A DNA stretch of 64,000 nucleotides from Hericium rajendrae. Lineage: Eukaryota; Basidiomycota; Agaricomycetes; Russulales; Hericiaceae. This document shows positions 11,599-23,418 of the stretch, piece after piece (within the stretch, counting starts at the first letter, position 1; every line of letters begins with the position of its first letter). Below the pieces are notes generated by a model, which searched no databases, was not told the origin of the DNA, and saw only the letters and a program-made list of their open reading frames with translations. The position numbers were made by a program, and so were the translations under genes. The stretch covers positions 2,728,001 through 2,792,000 of the forward strand of contig CM065880.1 of the NCBI GenBank assembly GCA_033439255.1, in the 5' to 3' direction.

Positions 11599-13825
11599 TC
11601 AGGTCCGTTCTTCATCCGATGCCAATGAAGACACGATGAGCTCCGCCTTCATCTTATTTCGAGGCGTGATGGAGCATGCGAACTCCTCCGGGCGACTTCC
11701 AGACACTTCATCAGCCTATTGAAGACGCAAGTTAAATGATTGCTTACAGGTTTAGGTTCTCTGCATATGCTCCCTCTACTGGGATCTCATGTCCGTGCTT
11801 GTCCTTTGCTCTGGAGATGTTGAAGGCGGAGAGAACGGAAGCGGCAATGATCCAGAGAGTCAAATCAACGAGGTGTCGGGCCGGGCAGATCCTATATGAC
11901 GAGTTTAGAAATCCTTTTCGATACTGTGCAGTGGGCGGGAGTCAGCATACCTGCGTCCAAAGCCGAACACAGCGCTGAGCATGGGATCGTCTTTGACCTG
12001 CCCGTCGGAAGTCAAAAAGCGGTCAGGGTTGAAGGCCTCGGGATCTGGATATGCGTCGGGATCATGAAGGATTGCCCTATGGTATATAATGTTTGAGTCA
12101 CTTGTCCGCAACGGTGAAAATGTACGCAGGCCCACCATGAGTTTGCGAGTACCATTGCGCCTGTATATGTCTGTTAATGATGCCACATCTAACGGTGAAA
12201 TAATCGAGCATACCTTTGGGTATGAAATGACCCTCATAGATGTCGTCTTCCACGGCGGCACGAGGGAGTCCTATATGACAGAACATGACATAAGTAGAGT
12301 CCCTATGGTGATGACCTTCATAGGACAGCACAAACCTATTGGTGCTACCAATTTCCACCTGAGTACTTCTTTACAAAGTGCATTAATGAACGGAAGACGC
12401 GGTCTGTCATCGTATTCTGGAAGCCGATCTTCGCCGACGACAGCATCTAGCTCTGCTTGAGCCCTCTGCTGCACAGATGGATACAGGAGCAAAACTAGGA
12501 AGAGCGTGGAAATTGAAGAGGCCGTCTGAGAGACGTGAATATCATCCTGCGGCACACAGGAGGCTGACAACACACCGTATCGACGCCCGCTTATTGCGGT
12601 CCTGTCAGAATTTTCTTTAGAAGAGTTGAGTGATCACATACCGGAATAGACCCCGACCGCGACCCGTTTCATTGCTAGTTCATCTAGCTGGCTCATATTT
12701 CCATCCTCGTACAGATTAATGTACTCCCGCACTATAGATGGGCGCGCAGTCCCCTTTCGCTGCTCGCATGGTGAGCAAAGTCAATCCTACGAGAGATGCC
12801 ATGGAAGATAAGGCCACATACAATGCTGTCTTCGACAAACTCGAACGGCTTGTGAATCATGTCCTGGACGAGTCCAGATATGTATCGAATGCGACGCTTG
12901 AGCCCCATCCCCGGCAACCATCCTGGGAGGTACCTCACTAAGCAGTTTGTGAGTACATATTACTAGATAAATTGCATAGCACGCACCGAACGGCAAGTCA
13001 TTGATGAGGGATGCACCTGGAAGCATAGAATCCGCGGCCAATCCGTTGACTCGATCGGCAAGCGACATGAAAGGATCATCCTTGGCTTTCACATCATATC
13101 CATACATCAAGGACATGACAATAGAACCTGTGAGGCTAAGTTGCTGTCGAGACATGCATGTGTATTTCGAAGGAGTTGATGGGACTTACTGTTTCATATG
13201 CTCTCTGAAGTGTTCCGGTTCGTTCAACAACTGATTGAGAAACACTTTGTTTCTCGCCAACAAGAGAGGCTGGTAGGAGAGCACGGCCTGAGGACGAAGG
13301 CTATGGTCAATCAACCTCCGTCCTACGCGCCAAGCTTCCGAGTATGGCATAAGGGTGAGTATGACATCCCAGCCCATTCTTCAAGACGTGGGAGTCAAAT
13401 TAACAGCGAAGTACTTCCGAAGAGTACGAAATACGCACAACTCGAAAACAGGGACCCTCGGTCGATCCATATATCGCGTGCCTCGCCGTTCGAAGACTTC
13501 CTTCGCAGCTTTGGCTGAATTCACGACCACTATGACCTTTCCGAGGGCGGTCATAGAGAAGACATCACCTAAGATGGCACGAGTGAACTCACGTTCCTTT
13601 GACATACGAGATTCACTCACCGTACTGTTTTGCCCATGCCGCATATGTCACCCACGGTGATTCTTTCGGTATGTCGAGTAGGTTCCCAATGACAGGTAAT
13701 GCCTTCGGTCCTGGAGGATAGGACAGTCCCCGACTGCTCTTTCGCGTGTCGAGGTACCTCTTCAAGAGCGTGGAGAGTATTAGAATCGCAAAAGCATCAA
13801 GGATGGATATCCAGACGGACGTCAT
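11599..13825 (-). CDS. Cytochrome P450, copy 2
   Basis: Paralog of copies 1 and 3 with the same exon plan. It starts MTSVWISILDAFAILILSTL (membrane anchor), then YPPGPKALPVIGN. The I-helix motif AGVDT is on a 14-nt micro-exon at 12576-12589. K-helix ExxR is EVLR in ALCKEVLRW. The meander is PEAFNPDRF. The haem loop splices to FGFGRRICPARH: the axial Cys is present but the usual Gly two residues after it is Ala. The C terminus is RPEEFACSITPRNK, ending at 11599-11601. No frameshift or internal stop was found. The Ala in the haem loop may alter activity but is tolerated in some P450s. Confidence 0.88.
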
Positions 13826-14034
13826 CGTGGAGGGTCGGTACTGTGTTCGTTGAGGATTATCTCGACTGCTGCTGGGCTTTTGTATCTCGGCCGGGAGAGT
13901 TTTCCCATGATATGCGAAGATGCCTTGCGTCGATTTGGCATCAGCAGTGGAGAATCCTGAGGGCCAAAAACATGAAGGAACGGTATCACAGTCGGAACAG
14001 TCTCACTAGTCAGAAGAGGCCTCAACTTTCGAGT

Positions 14035-14340
14035 CATAAGCGCCTATAATCCTGTCTCTTACCTGAATAAGGAGCGTTCAATGTATTGATATGTGTTCGG
14101 AGCCGGAGAGGCGTGGTACTGACGGCAAGTTGTTGCCGCCAGTCCTCTGACGCCCAGTCAGTCCTAGTCATGAACTGACGTGGTGAGAACTTGCCACCGC
14201 CTCCGAGCAGCGCTCTTACATGACGCTTGTGTCGAGCATGCGCTCGAATGACTTCGCTGTCATCCGTGTCATCCAATGCAGCGTTTGCAGTGTCGACGTA
14301 GCATACATTAATGCTGTATCTTGTGATGTCAGTCACTTAC
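14035..14340. repeat. 5' flank duplicated with P450 copies 2 and 3
   Basis: Clearly similar to 16965-17260 upstream of P450 copy 3, in the same orientation. Shared stretches include TCTGACGCCC and GTCAGTC, GACTTCGCTGTCAT/GACCTCGCTGTCAT, and CTCTGACCATGA. The tandem duplication unit was therefore a P450 gene plus its 5' flank, about 2.9 kb. Confidence 0.65.
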
Positions 14341-14549
14341 TCTGACCATGAAATGCAAGAAGAACATGCGAGGCTAAAAATTCGTGCCACCCATCAAGTG
14401 ACACACGACGCTCGGCAACTCACGAGTTGATGGATGTCTGCAGCAGGTGGAATAGCATGTATTCAAAGGTGGACCCAGAGAGCAGTCCCGCGGAGACAAG
14501 CGATACACGATCGAAGCAGATGCCACGTATAATTTGGACGGGCTCCATC

Positions 14550-16795
14550 TCAGGATTGCCCGCCTTCATCCGATGCCAATGAAGACATGATCAGCTCTGC
14601 CTTGGTACTGGTCCGCGGCGTGATGGAGCATGCGAACTCCCTCGGGTGACTTCCGGACAACTCATCAGCTTCTTGAAGACGCAACCTGCGACGACTGCTT
14701 ACCAAAGTAAGCCATCTGTATACGCTGGCTCTACGGGAATCTCATTTCCATGCTCATCCTTCGCTCTGCAGACGTTGAAGGTAGAGCACACGGATGCGAC
14801 GGTGAGCCAGAGAGTCGAATCGACGAGGTGTCGTCCGGGACAGATCCTAATCGGAATCGAGTTGCCGATTATTTGTCGTGTCCGGTTTATAATGGTAGTC
14901 AACGAACCTGCGCCCGCAGCCGAATACCAAGCCAATTGCGGGATCGTCTTTGACCTGCCCGTCGGAAGTCAAAAAGCGGTCAGGGTTGAAGGCCTCAGGA
15001 TCTGGATATGCGTCGGGATCATGAAGGATGGCCCTGTGGGATATAATGTTTGAGCCACTCATTCGCAACAGTCAAAATATACGCAGGCCCACCATGAGTT
15101 TTCGAGTACCATTGCACCTGCTCATGTCTGTTAACACTGCCATGTCTCACAACGAGATAATCAAGCATACCCTTGGGTATGAAATAACCCTGATAGAAAT
15201 CATCATCCGACGCTGCGCGAGGGAGTCCTATATCATAGTATATGTCAAAAGATTTATCTCTGTGCTGATATGCTTCATGTGAGAGAACAAACCTAACGGC
15301 GTTACGATTCTCCACCGAATAATTTCATTGCAAAGCGCATCGATGAACGGAAGGCGCGGTCTGTCACCGTATTCTGGAAGCCGGTCTCCGCCGACGACAG
15401 CGTCCAGCTCTGCTTGCGCTCTCTGCTGCACAGATGGATACAGTAGCAAAACCAGGAAGAGCGAGGATACTGCAGAGACCGTCTAAGAGACATGAGTATC
15501 ATCCTGTAGCGCATGGGGAACTGACGACATACCGTTTCGGCACCGGCTTATTGCAGGTCTGTCAGATTTCTTTTTTCCCTTGAAAAATATTGGGTGATTA
15601 CATACCGGCATAGACCGCGACTGCGACCCGTTTGATTGCGAGCTCATCCAGCTGACTCGTATCACCATCTTGATATAGATCAATGCACTCGCGCACCATG
15701 GATGGGCGGGCGATTCCCTTTCGCTGCTCACATGAAGAGCAAAGTTAATCCGACGAGATATGCCATGGAAGAGAAGGCCACATACGATGCTCTCTTGAAC
15801 AAAATCGAACGGCATATTGAGCATGTCCTGGACAAGTCCAGATACATGTCGAATGCGATGCTTGAAGCCCATCCCAGGCAGCCATCCTGGGAAGTGCCTC
15901 ACTAAGCAGTTTGTGAGTGCTAAAGTACCACTTTAGACAGATTGAATAGCACGCACGGAATGGCAAGTCGTTGATGAAGTATGCGCCCGGAAGGATAGAC
16001 TCTCCCGCAAACCCGTTGACTTGTTCAGAAAGTGACACAAAAAGATCGTCCTTAGCTTTCACATCATATCCGTATGTTAAGGACATGACGATGGCAGCTA
16101 TGAAGCTGAATTGCCATTCAGACACGTGCAGGTAGGTTACTTGAGTAAACAGAACCTACTGCTTGATGTGTTCTCTGAACTGCTCCGGTTCACTCAATAG
16201 CTGATTGAGGAATGCGTGGGTTTTCACTGTTTGGAAAGGCCTGTAGGAGAGCGCAGCCTGGGGGCGAAGGCTATGGTCAATCAACTTCCGTCCTACGCGC
16301 CAAGCTTCCGAGTACGGCATAAGGGCGAGTACGGCACTCCAGCCTATGCTTTGAGGTATGTGAGCCATGTTAACAGCGTAACGCTTATGAATAGCACTAT
16401 GTACGCACAAATCTCAAATGGGGACCCTTGGTCGATCCATGTATCGTGTGCCTCGTCTTTCGAAGACTTCCTTCGCAGCTTTGGCCGAATTCACAACGAC
16501 TATGACCTTTCCAAAGGCGGTCACAGAGATAACATCACCTATAATCGCATGAGTGAATTCATATTCCTTTGATATCCAAGACTCGCTCACCATACTGTTT
16601 ACCCCATGCCGCGTACGTCACCCACGGTGTTTCTTTCGGTATGTCGAGTAAATTCCCAATGATAGGTAATGCTTTCGGTCCCGGAGGATGGGACAATCCC
16701 CGGCTGTTCTTTCGCGTGTCGAGATACCTCTTCAAGAGCGTGGAGAACAATAAAAGGGCAAAGGTGTCAAGGACGTATATCGAAACGGACGCCAT
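14550..16795 (-). CDS. Cytochrome P450, copy 3
   Basis: Third tandem P450. The first ATG in frame gives MASVSIYVLDTFALLLFSTL (anchor), then HPPGPKALPIIGN. The I-helix motif AGAET is on a 14-nt micro-exon at 15533-15546. ExxR is EIIR (ALCNEIIRW). The meander is PEAFNPDRF. The haem loop splices to FGCGRRICPGRH with the axial Cys present. The C terminus is HPREFACSITPRTS, with the stop at 14550-14552. No frameshift was seen. It is closest to copy 2 in layout, shares its duplicated 5' flank, and lies between the two SDR arms next to the MFS gene. Confidence 0.88.
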
Positions 16796-16964
16796 CACGG
16801 AGAGATGGCACTGTGTTCGTCAGGAACGGCCTTCAGGTATCGCTGTTGGGCTTATTTATGTTGGATGGCGTATTTTCCCATGGGTATGGATGCATTACAC
16901 GAGTGTGGAGAACCCAGAGAGATAAGAACCTGAAAAAACAGTGACACAATGAGAAGGGGTTTAT

Positions 16965-17934
16965 GATCTCTTCTCTTACCTGGGTGTTCAACGCCATGTC
17001 GGAGCGAGGGTGTCCCCAAGGTGGCTACTGTCACCGATGTTCTGACGCCCGGTCAGTCATGGGTGAGCATTTGCCGCTGCCTCGCTCTCAGAAGACGCTG
17101 GTGGTCGATGTCGAGCTTGGGCTTGACTGACCTCGCTGTCATTCGTGTCATCCCACACAACCTCTTGAATCTGCAGTTGTTGACGTAGCTTACCTTATTG
17201 TGCCATACCACGTCAGTCATTCGCTCTGACCATGATATACAGATAAATAACGAACATAGCTCTGCTCAACCGCGTAGTCTGACGTCATTCGACTGGGCTT
17301 CGAAGGCATCCCACCGCGCGCAAGTCGGACAACTGATAACGACGAACCTCGTTTGTGCCCTTGAAGTTTTCAGCGAGGTGATCTGGTCCGGGTTCCTCGC
17401 AAGTTCCTCGCTCTCAGTAGTACATGTTCCAGAAAGCCGAGGTCAGCCGTCTTAAGGTTGCGATTACGGTACTGAAGTAAGTAGATGGAAAAGCCTATCT
17501 CACCTTAGATCACTGCTGACGCTTGGGGGGGGGCGGGGCGGGTTGGAAAACAAACCACACCGGTAACCCGGACCGGTTCAGCCGGTGCTGCGTCGGCCGT
17601 TCGCACCGACACATCCTGGTCACGACCGCTCCCACGACTTTCAACCGGCCATGGGGCATTTGATGAGCGAGCAGCATGCTCGCAGCATGTCCGATGATAC
17701 TTAAATATGCCTAGACTCGCGGTTTATCGAAGGCCGAAACCCTTAATCTTGGAAATTCGTCGCCAATGAGGACCTTCGGAAGGTCGGCAACCCTGGCGAA
17801 GGACGTACTTTCGGGAAGCCGCCCGGATCTCTGCTATTTTATCATGATACATAAAGCAGCGACTGAGGTCGAAGCACAGCAGGTGTTTCGGGTTTTGTCC
17901 TTTCGCCTTAACGTCCGCGATCTGCCCGCTTCGA
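16965..17934. other. Intergenic region between P450 copy 3 and MFS gene
   Basis: The first 300 bp is the duplicated P450 5' flank. A guanine-rich run (17525-17545: nine G, then GGGG, GGG and GG blocks) follows. Downstream is CCGG-rich sequence with repeated ACCGGT/CCGGT motifs near 17560-17590. No gene is supported. The promoters of the divergent P450 and MFS genes must lie here. Confidence 0.5.
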
Positions 17935-20050
17935 ATGTCTTCATCAGGAGATAGACTGCCTGCCATCGCCGACCCCAGCGACCAGGAGAAGGCGCTATCG
18001 GTCAATGACACTCCCGATGCCCCGATAGACATCGAGCACGCTGCTGTAGCGGACGATCCACGCGAATGGTCTTTTTTTCAGAAGGTAGGCATCCATTTTA
18101 TTGCGAGTCTACGGGTTCAAACGAATTTTATCAGAGCGTTGTTTTGTTCATCGTCGCCAGCGCCTCTTTGATAACAGGCCTGGCGTCTAACATTTATAAT
18201 CGTAAGCTTTGCTATTGGAACCTTAGATCACTAGCTAAACCTCTGTAGCTGCCATCAGTCAGATTATACAAGAGCTGCACGCCACGAGCGGCGAGATCAG
18301 CCTGAGTCTTTCCCTGTTCATCCTGATCCAAGGGGTGATTCCATTACTCTGGAGCGCTCTCAGCGAGCTCCGGGGTAGGAAGGTGCGAGCGGTCTATTTC
18401 TGCTAATATTAGATCACGTATTGATAGGCCATACTCGCAGATTGTTTACGTGACATCTATCGCGATCTCCGTCGTCGGCTGCATCGTCGCCGCCGAGGCC
18501 CACAGCATCGGCGTCCTCATCGGCATGCGATGTCTCCAAGCAGTAGGGTGAGCGTCGGAGGACTCGCAGCTAGATGCACGCCCAGTTCCCATCGACTTCT
18601 ACCTCGCTCATCACACCTACATTCTGCTAGGTCTAGCGCAGTCATGGCGATCGGCGCTGCGACGCTCGCAGACATCTACGAGCCCGCTGAGCGCGGCAAG
18701 ATGATGGGCATCTACTACGCCGCGCCCCAGCTTGGACCCAGCCTCGGGCCCATCGTCGGCGGCGTGCTCACGCAGCTTCTCAGCTGGCGCGCGACGTTCT
18801 GGTTCCTCGTCATCTTCATGGGCTGCACGCTCGTGATGTTCACATTCTTCTTCCACGACACGTATCGTCGCGAGCGGAGCCTTGTGTATCAGGCAGTCCT
18901 GCGGCGCAATCTCAAACAGCGTGCTCGCTTGTGGAATTCGTCCAAGAGCTCCAGCAAAACTGAAGTATGCCCTGAGGATGACAAAAAGGCTCCGCTGCCG
19001 GTTGTGACGGATGTAATGGATGAGAAGCCTGACACCACGGAGACGAGTCCACCTCCTCCGACGCTCGAAGTCAGAATGTCAATTCGAGACGTGAACCCAT
19101 TCCCGACGCAGATCCTGTTACTAAGACGCTGGAACAACGTCGTCATCTTGATTGCATCTGGTGAACTTTCTTCATCTAATATCAGTCCTTCACTCCCTCA
19201 TACTGCATTCAATAGGTCTTTTATGGGGTTACGCGTACACTGTCCTTTACACCTGTGCTTTGACACTCGAGAACGACTACCATTACAACTCATTGAAGAC
19301 GGGCCTTGTCCTCTTAGCGTACGGTATAGGTACGTGATATTAACGGTTAGACTCTAAACAAAGCCTAAATCCTATGCTCCAGGCTGCATGGCCGGCAGCA
19401 TCCTCGGCGGCCGATGGTCCGATCACGTTCTGAGGCGCATGAAGGAGAAAAACGGCGGACGCATGCATCCAGAGGTACATTTTCTGAGGCTCACACTCCT
19501 TCTTGAGCTTTGCTGAGACACGCTCCCTCCAGATGCGTCTCGAGGCTACGAAGTGCATCATGCCCTTCTTTCCGATATCTGCCATCGCATACGGCTGGCT
19601 GGCCGAGAAGCACGTCCACATCGCAGCCGTCTGTGTCGCGCTCTTCTTCTCCGGCTTCTTCTCCATGTGCGCTCCTCGCCCCCCCTCCTCGTACTCAGCA
19701 CGCTCACATACACGTCTTTCCGCGCAGCTGGATATACTCGAGCACGCTCGCGTACATCGTCGACGCCAACAACGGCCGCTCGTCGTCCGCCGTCGCGACA
19801 AACAGCTGCTTCCGCGGCACGACCGCGTTCGTGTTCGCCGAGATTGCCGTCCCGCTACGGGTGCGTCCTCCTTCGCTTGCCCCCAGTCCCTTTATTGAAC
19901 TTCGTCATCCAGAATGCTATGGGCGAAGGCGGGCTCTACAGCCTGTGGACGGGCCTTATCATCATATGCGAGGTCCTCGTCCTGCTCGTCCTCTATAAAG
20001 GCGGTGCGTGGCGGGAGAGAGGGGAGGCTCGGGAACGTGCCCGAACATGA
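17935..20050 (+). CDS. MFS drug:H+ antiporter-type transporter
   Basis: Proton-driven exporter of the DHA1 type, plasma membrane, about 540 residues in about ten exons that all join in frame. It starts MSSSGDRLPAIADPSDQEKA. The N-terminal half has TM segments VVLFIVASASLITGLASNIY, the signature NPAISQIIQEL, SLSLSLFILIQGVIPLLWS, the LSELRGRK loop (motif A-like) and the LADIYEPAERGKMMG-GPSLGPIVGG stretch (motif C region). A long charged central loop rich in Pro, Thr and Ser follows. The C-terminal half ends with ALVLLVLYKGG-like hydrophobic sequence and a basic tail. Its position between P450 copy 3 and SDR2 suggests it may export the product of the cluster or protect the cell from it. The substrate is unknown. 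Confidence 0.88.
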
Positions 20051-20310
20051 GATGCGCGGAGGGATGCAGGCTAATATAGGCGGATGTCATTAAATGATGA
20101 CATAGATGACCTATTACGGTGCATGTAGTGCTAGACTACACTAGGCGGATGTTCTGCTATTACACGATGGTTTCACGCTTCATGGAGGCGGTGACATCAA
20201 TATCGCGCTGATCTTTCAGAAGCAAATCCTTCAACAATCAAACGACTCTTGCCTTGATATTTCGACACATCCACTCTACAATGAAAACTACTGTGCTTAT
20301 GTCCATTCCA

Positions 20311-21417
20311 TTAGACGGGCAAGGCAAGCTTACTCACAAGAGCTACCTGCTTCTCAATCTTCTCCTTCCATACCTGGCGGACCTCGCCCAGGTCCCATGG
20401 CGCCGAGACATACTTCCCAGAAAGCCAATCAGCATTGCCGGAGGTGAGGTAGATCATTGTGGCCGTAGGCAGCGCCATCTCGTGGATCGCCTTGTAGTCG
20501 CTATGCGCGTTCATGTCTGTGGCGATCACGCCAGGGTGGAGCGCAAAGGCCTTGACGTTGGGGTATTCTGGCAGCCGGGTAAATCGTCAGACAATGTCGC
20601 GCGCAGCTATGGCACGTAGCCTACCAAGCGGGATGAACTCGACGAAGCGGTTAACCGCGTGCTTGGAGAGGCAGTAGGAGCTGCCGTTCGGGAGGCGCAT
20701 CAGGCTGGTGATGGAAGACATCGCGACGAAGTAGCCGTTGGTCTTCACGAGGTGCGGCAGCGTGAAGCTAGAACGCAGTGCGACATCAGCACTGTGTCTG
20801 GCTTTCAGAAGCGGGGAGGACGAACTGCGCCAGCGAGTGCGCGCCACGGAGGTTGACCTCGAAAACGCTCCACCAGGCGATGGGATCCTGCTCGCCGATG
20901 GCTGATACACATGAATGCATGATTATTGTGCCGCCATAAATCACAAGATGAAAGCCCACTCACGCCCGTCCCAGTCGATGATCTTCCCGGCGTTGGCGAT
21001 AACGACATCGAGCTTTCCAAAGCGGTCGATTCCCGCCTTCACGACCGCCTCGGTATTCTTGATGTCTGCGACATCAGCCACGATGCTCACGATCTTGGCC
21101 TTGGAATCGATGTGGAGGACTTCCTGCTTGACCTCCTCCAGCAGCTTCTGGTTGCGGGCAGTAATGATGAGGGAAGCTCCAGCCTTGGCGTAGAGGAGGG
21201 CGAGCTCCTTGCCGATGCCGCGGGAAGCACCGGTGATGAGGACTACCTTGTCCGTGTACGTTTTGTTCGCGATGTGCTTGGAGGGATCAATTTCGGGGTA
21301 GACGCTGTGGCGGGGGGTCTAACAAACTAGTTGCGAGCGCCCGGAAAATAGTAGTACGCACTCGAATCGTTCCGTGACCGGGAGGTCTGCATCCTGGGTA
21401 TAAATAATGGGAGACAT
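20311..21417 (-). CDS. Short-chain dehydrogenase/reductase, SDR2 (inverted paralog of SDR1)
   Basis: Same length and exon plan as SDR1 on the opposite strand. It starts MSPIIYTQDADLPVTERF, then VVLITGASRGIGKE, DVADIKNTEA, VVIANAGK, AMSSITS and the catalytic YCLSKHAVNR, ending VSKLALPV. All catalytic motifs are present and the frame is open through every exon. Compared with SDR1 it differs at scattered residues, for example GNADWLSGKYVSAP against GTADWLSGKFISAP. Its promoter lacks the TATA-like box of SDR1, so expression may differ. It may have the same reaction or a shifted substrate. Confidence 0.9.
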
Positions 21418-22930
21418 GCTGCTGTTCCTGTCGATTTGCTGGCTGGGAGAGTGAAGAAAAAGAGAACTCTTCGATGCATGAAAACGACCATCCGAGCTGA
21501 CCTTCAAAACCTGGTTCGTCGCCTCGTCTCGCCTCGAGGGACTGGTGCATATTGGCTAGACGAGGTGAACTCCAGCTGACTGATACAAAAGAAGTTGGAA
21601 CTGCCTCGTGAATTAGTAAGAAAGTAGACAACGCAGACTCACTTCAAGCTTCAAGTCTGAGCCGTGCTAGTAAGCAAGGAGAAGGGTCCTCGCAAGTGCA
21701 AAGGCACAGATGTTGATGGGAAGTCCTCACCTATGAAGCTGGTTCGGGTGGAGGCAACAAGACTGTCTCTTGGCGGGCTCGGGGCTAGTCGGGGCTAGTG
21801 ACCTATACTGAATGACAGGGTGCAGCAACGTAGTGCACTCTATGCAAACCTGCGTCGAGCCCCCCAGCTGAGTAATCGTTTCCGGGGGGGATTCAACAGC
21901 GAGACCTAGAAGCACGTCGATGCAAGGGGAATGATGCAGGAATAGAATTCTCATGCGGTCGGCGAGAATCACCGATCGCACTCGGGCAGAAGGATTGAGA
22001 TATTAGTAGGTGCCGCAGCGCTGCTCGGTACGGATCAGTCGAGATTAGTGGAACGGACGAGAGAGAAATACGGCTGGATGCGTCGTAGGATGCATGGGGG
22101 GATATGACACTTGTAGGTTACTGAAGCCACGGTCAAGGACCGCGAAGTCGCTAAGATATTTCCCCCAGCAGCCGAACCCGCTGACGGAGTCTGGTTCATG
22201 GAAGAGTGTGAATCACAGGACGCCCTCTGCATCTTCGTAGGGGATAACGGCAGAGACGTTAGATTTACTACTAGTAATCTGAATTAGAGCAGATGGGGCA
22301 GAAATGAATAGCTAATTTACCTTACGTCTAATTCAAGTGAGGCGAGGAACCGGCGTAGCCGCGTTTCTCTTCGAAGATATTTTCATATCCCTGGACGTAC
22401 TGCCAATGCCAAGTGAAGTCGCACATACGCAGCACCGTTGAGCGAGGAGATGGTCATTTCAATGAGGAAGAACATGTTGTGGATAAAACTTGCCACAAAG
22501 GCCCACTCAACAATGCACCGGGCCGATGATCATTTTGTTTCAACAACCAAGGAAGACATGTCGCTTTACCTGACCGAGACTGGAAGGATAGCTAGTGCAT
22601 GAGGTGACCATGGCCAAAAGTAGCCTGGGTGAGTACATCTGTCTTCGCGTATCTGATAGATGTGTTTTGAGATTTTAAAGCGCTACAAACATATGTCAGA
22701 TACGGACTGAGCTCTAGGGTCGCGATATTGAGATCTGAGCGCGGAGGCGGATTTACGTTGCGGCAGGGAAGTTCAAGTGGCAGGTCGAGCAGGAGGATCC
22801 ACTGCCAGTGAGAAGTTCTGGCGCCGCCACCATAGCGCCACCCCGCCGACCGCCGCCGCCCGACGCCGCCGCGACTCAGGCCTGCTCGCCGAGATGCGCG
22901 CGCCATTTGTTCATCATCATCACCAGTTTG
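20311..22930 (-). repeat. Right arm of inverted duplication (SDR2 arm)
   Basis: Reverse-complement counterpart of 8690-11295. It holds SDR2, its diverged promoter, the shortened CTAGCCCCGA repeat, and about 1.1 kb of further homology to about 22930. Open frames beyond SDR2 (22035-22232 and 22592-22906, minus) have diverged counterparts in the other arm that are not open in the same way, so they are not called as genes. Confidence 0.72.
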
Positions 22931-23418
22931 ACTTGATTGAACAAACCGCTATCGACCTTTATGCTTTGTGGATCAAGGATCCATTCGAACTATGACAGAA
23001 GCTACAAGCTAATGATTGACCGCATTGCACAGTGATTCGAACATCCGCAAACGTGGGAAGTCTGCCTTGATGACTCGGAAGCTATGTACAGCGCTTTTCC
23101 TTGTACTCGATCCATCAGCAAAACAGGCCGGTGCTTGACACGGCTTGCAAGAGCGTCAAGAGCTCAAGCGCCGCCTAGGACCCCGGGGTCTAGCAAGACG
23201 CGCTCAAGCTGAGATCAATCTTTCCAGCGCTTTTCAAGAGCTTGCAAGACGCGTCAAGATGCTGTACCAAATTGGTCGGACCGTTTAGCGAGGCTTCATG
23301 CAGACAATATCGGGGCTCAAAAACTGTGATAAGCTCATAATTTTGTATTGTTGTCAAGTAGAATAACTACAGTACTACACCACGGAAGCTTTATACTAAA
23401 ATCCCTATAGCTAGGTGG

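Noticed and set aside
22592-22906. Minus-strand open frame of 104 codons in the right inverted arm
   Set aside because: The matching region of the left arm is not open in the same frame, and no domain is seen. High GC explains it.
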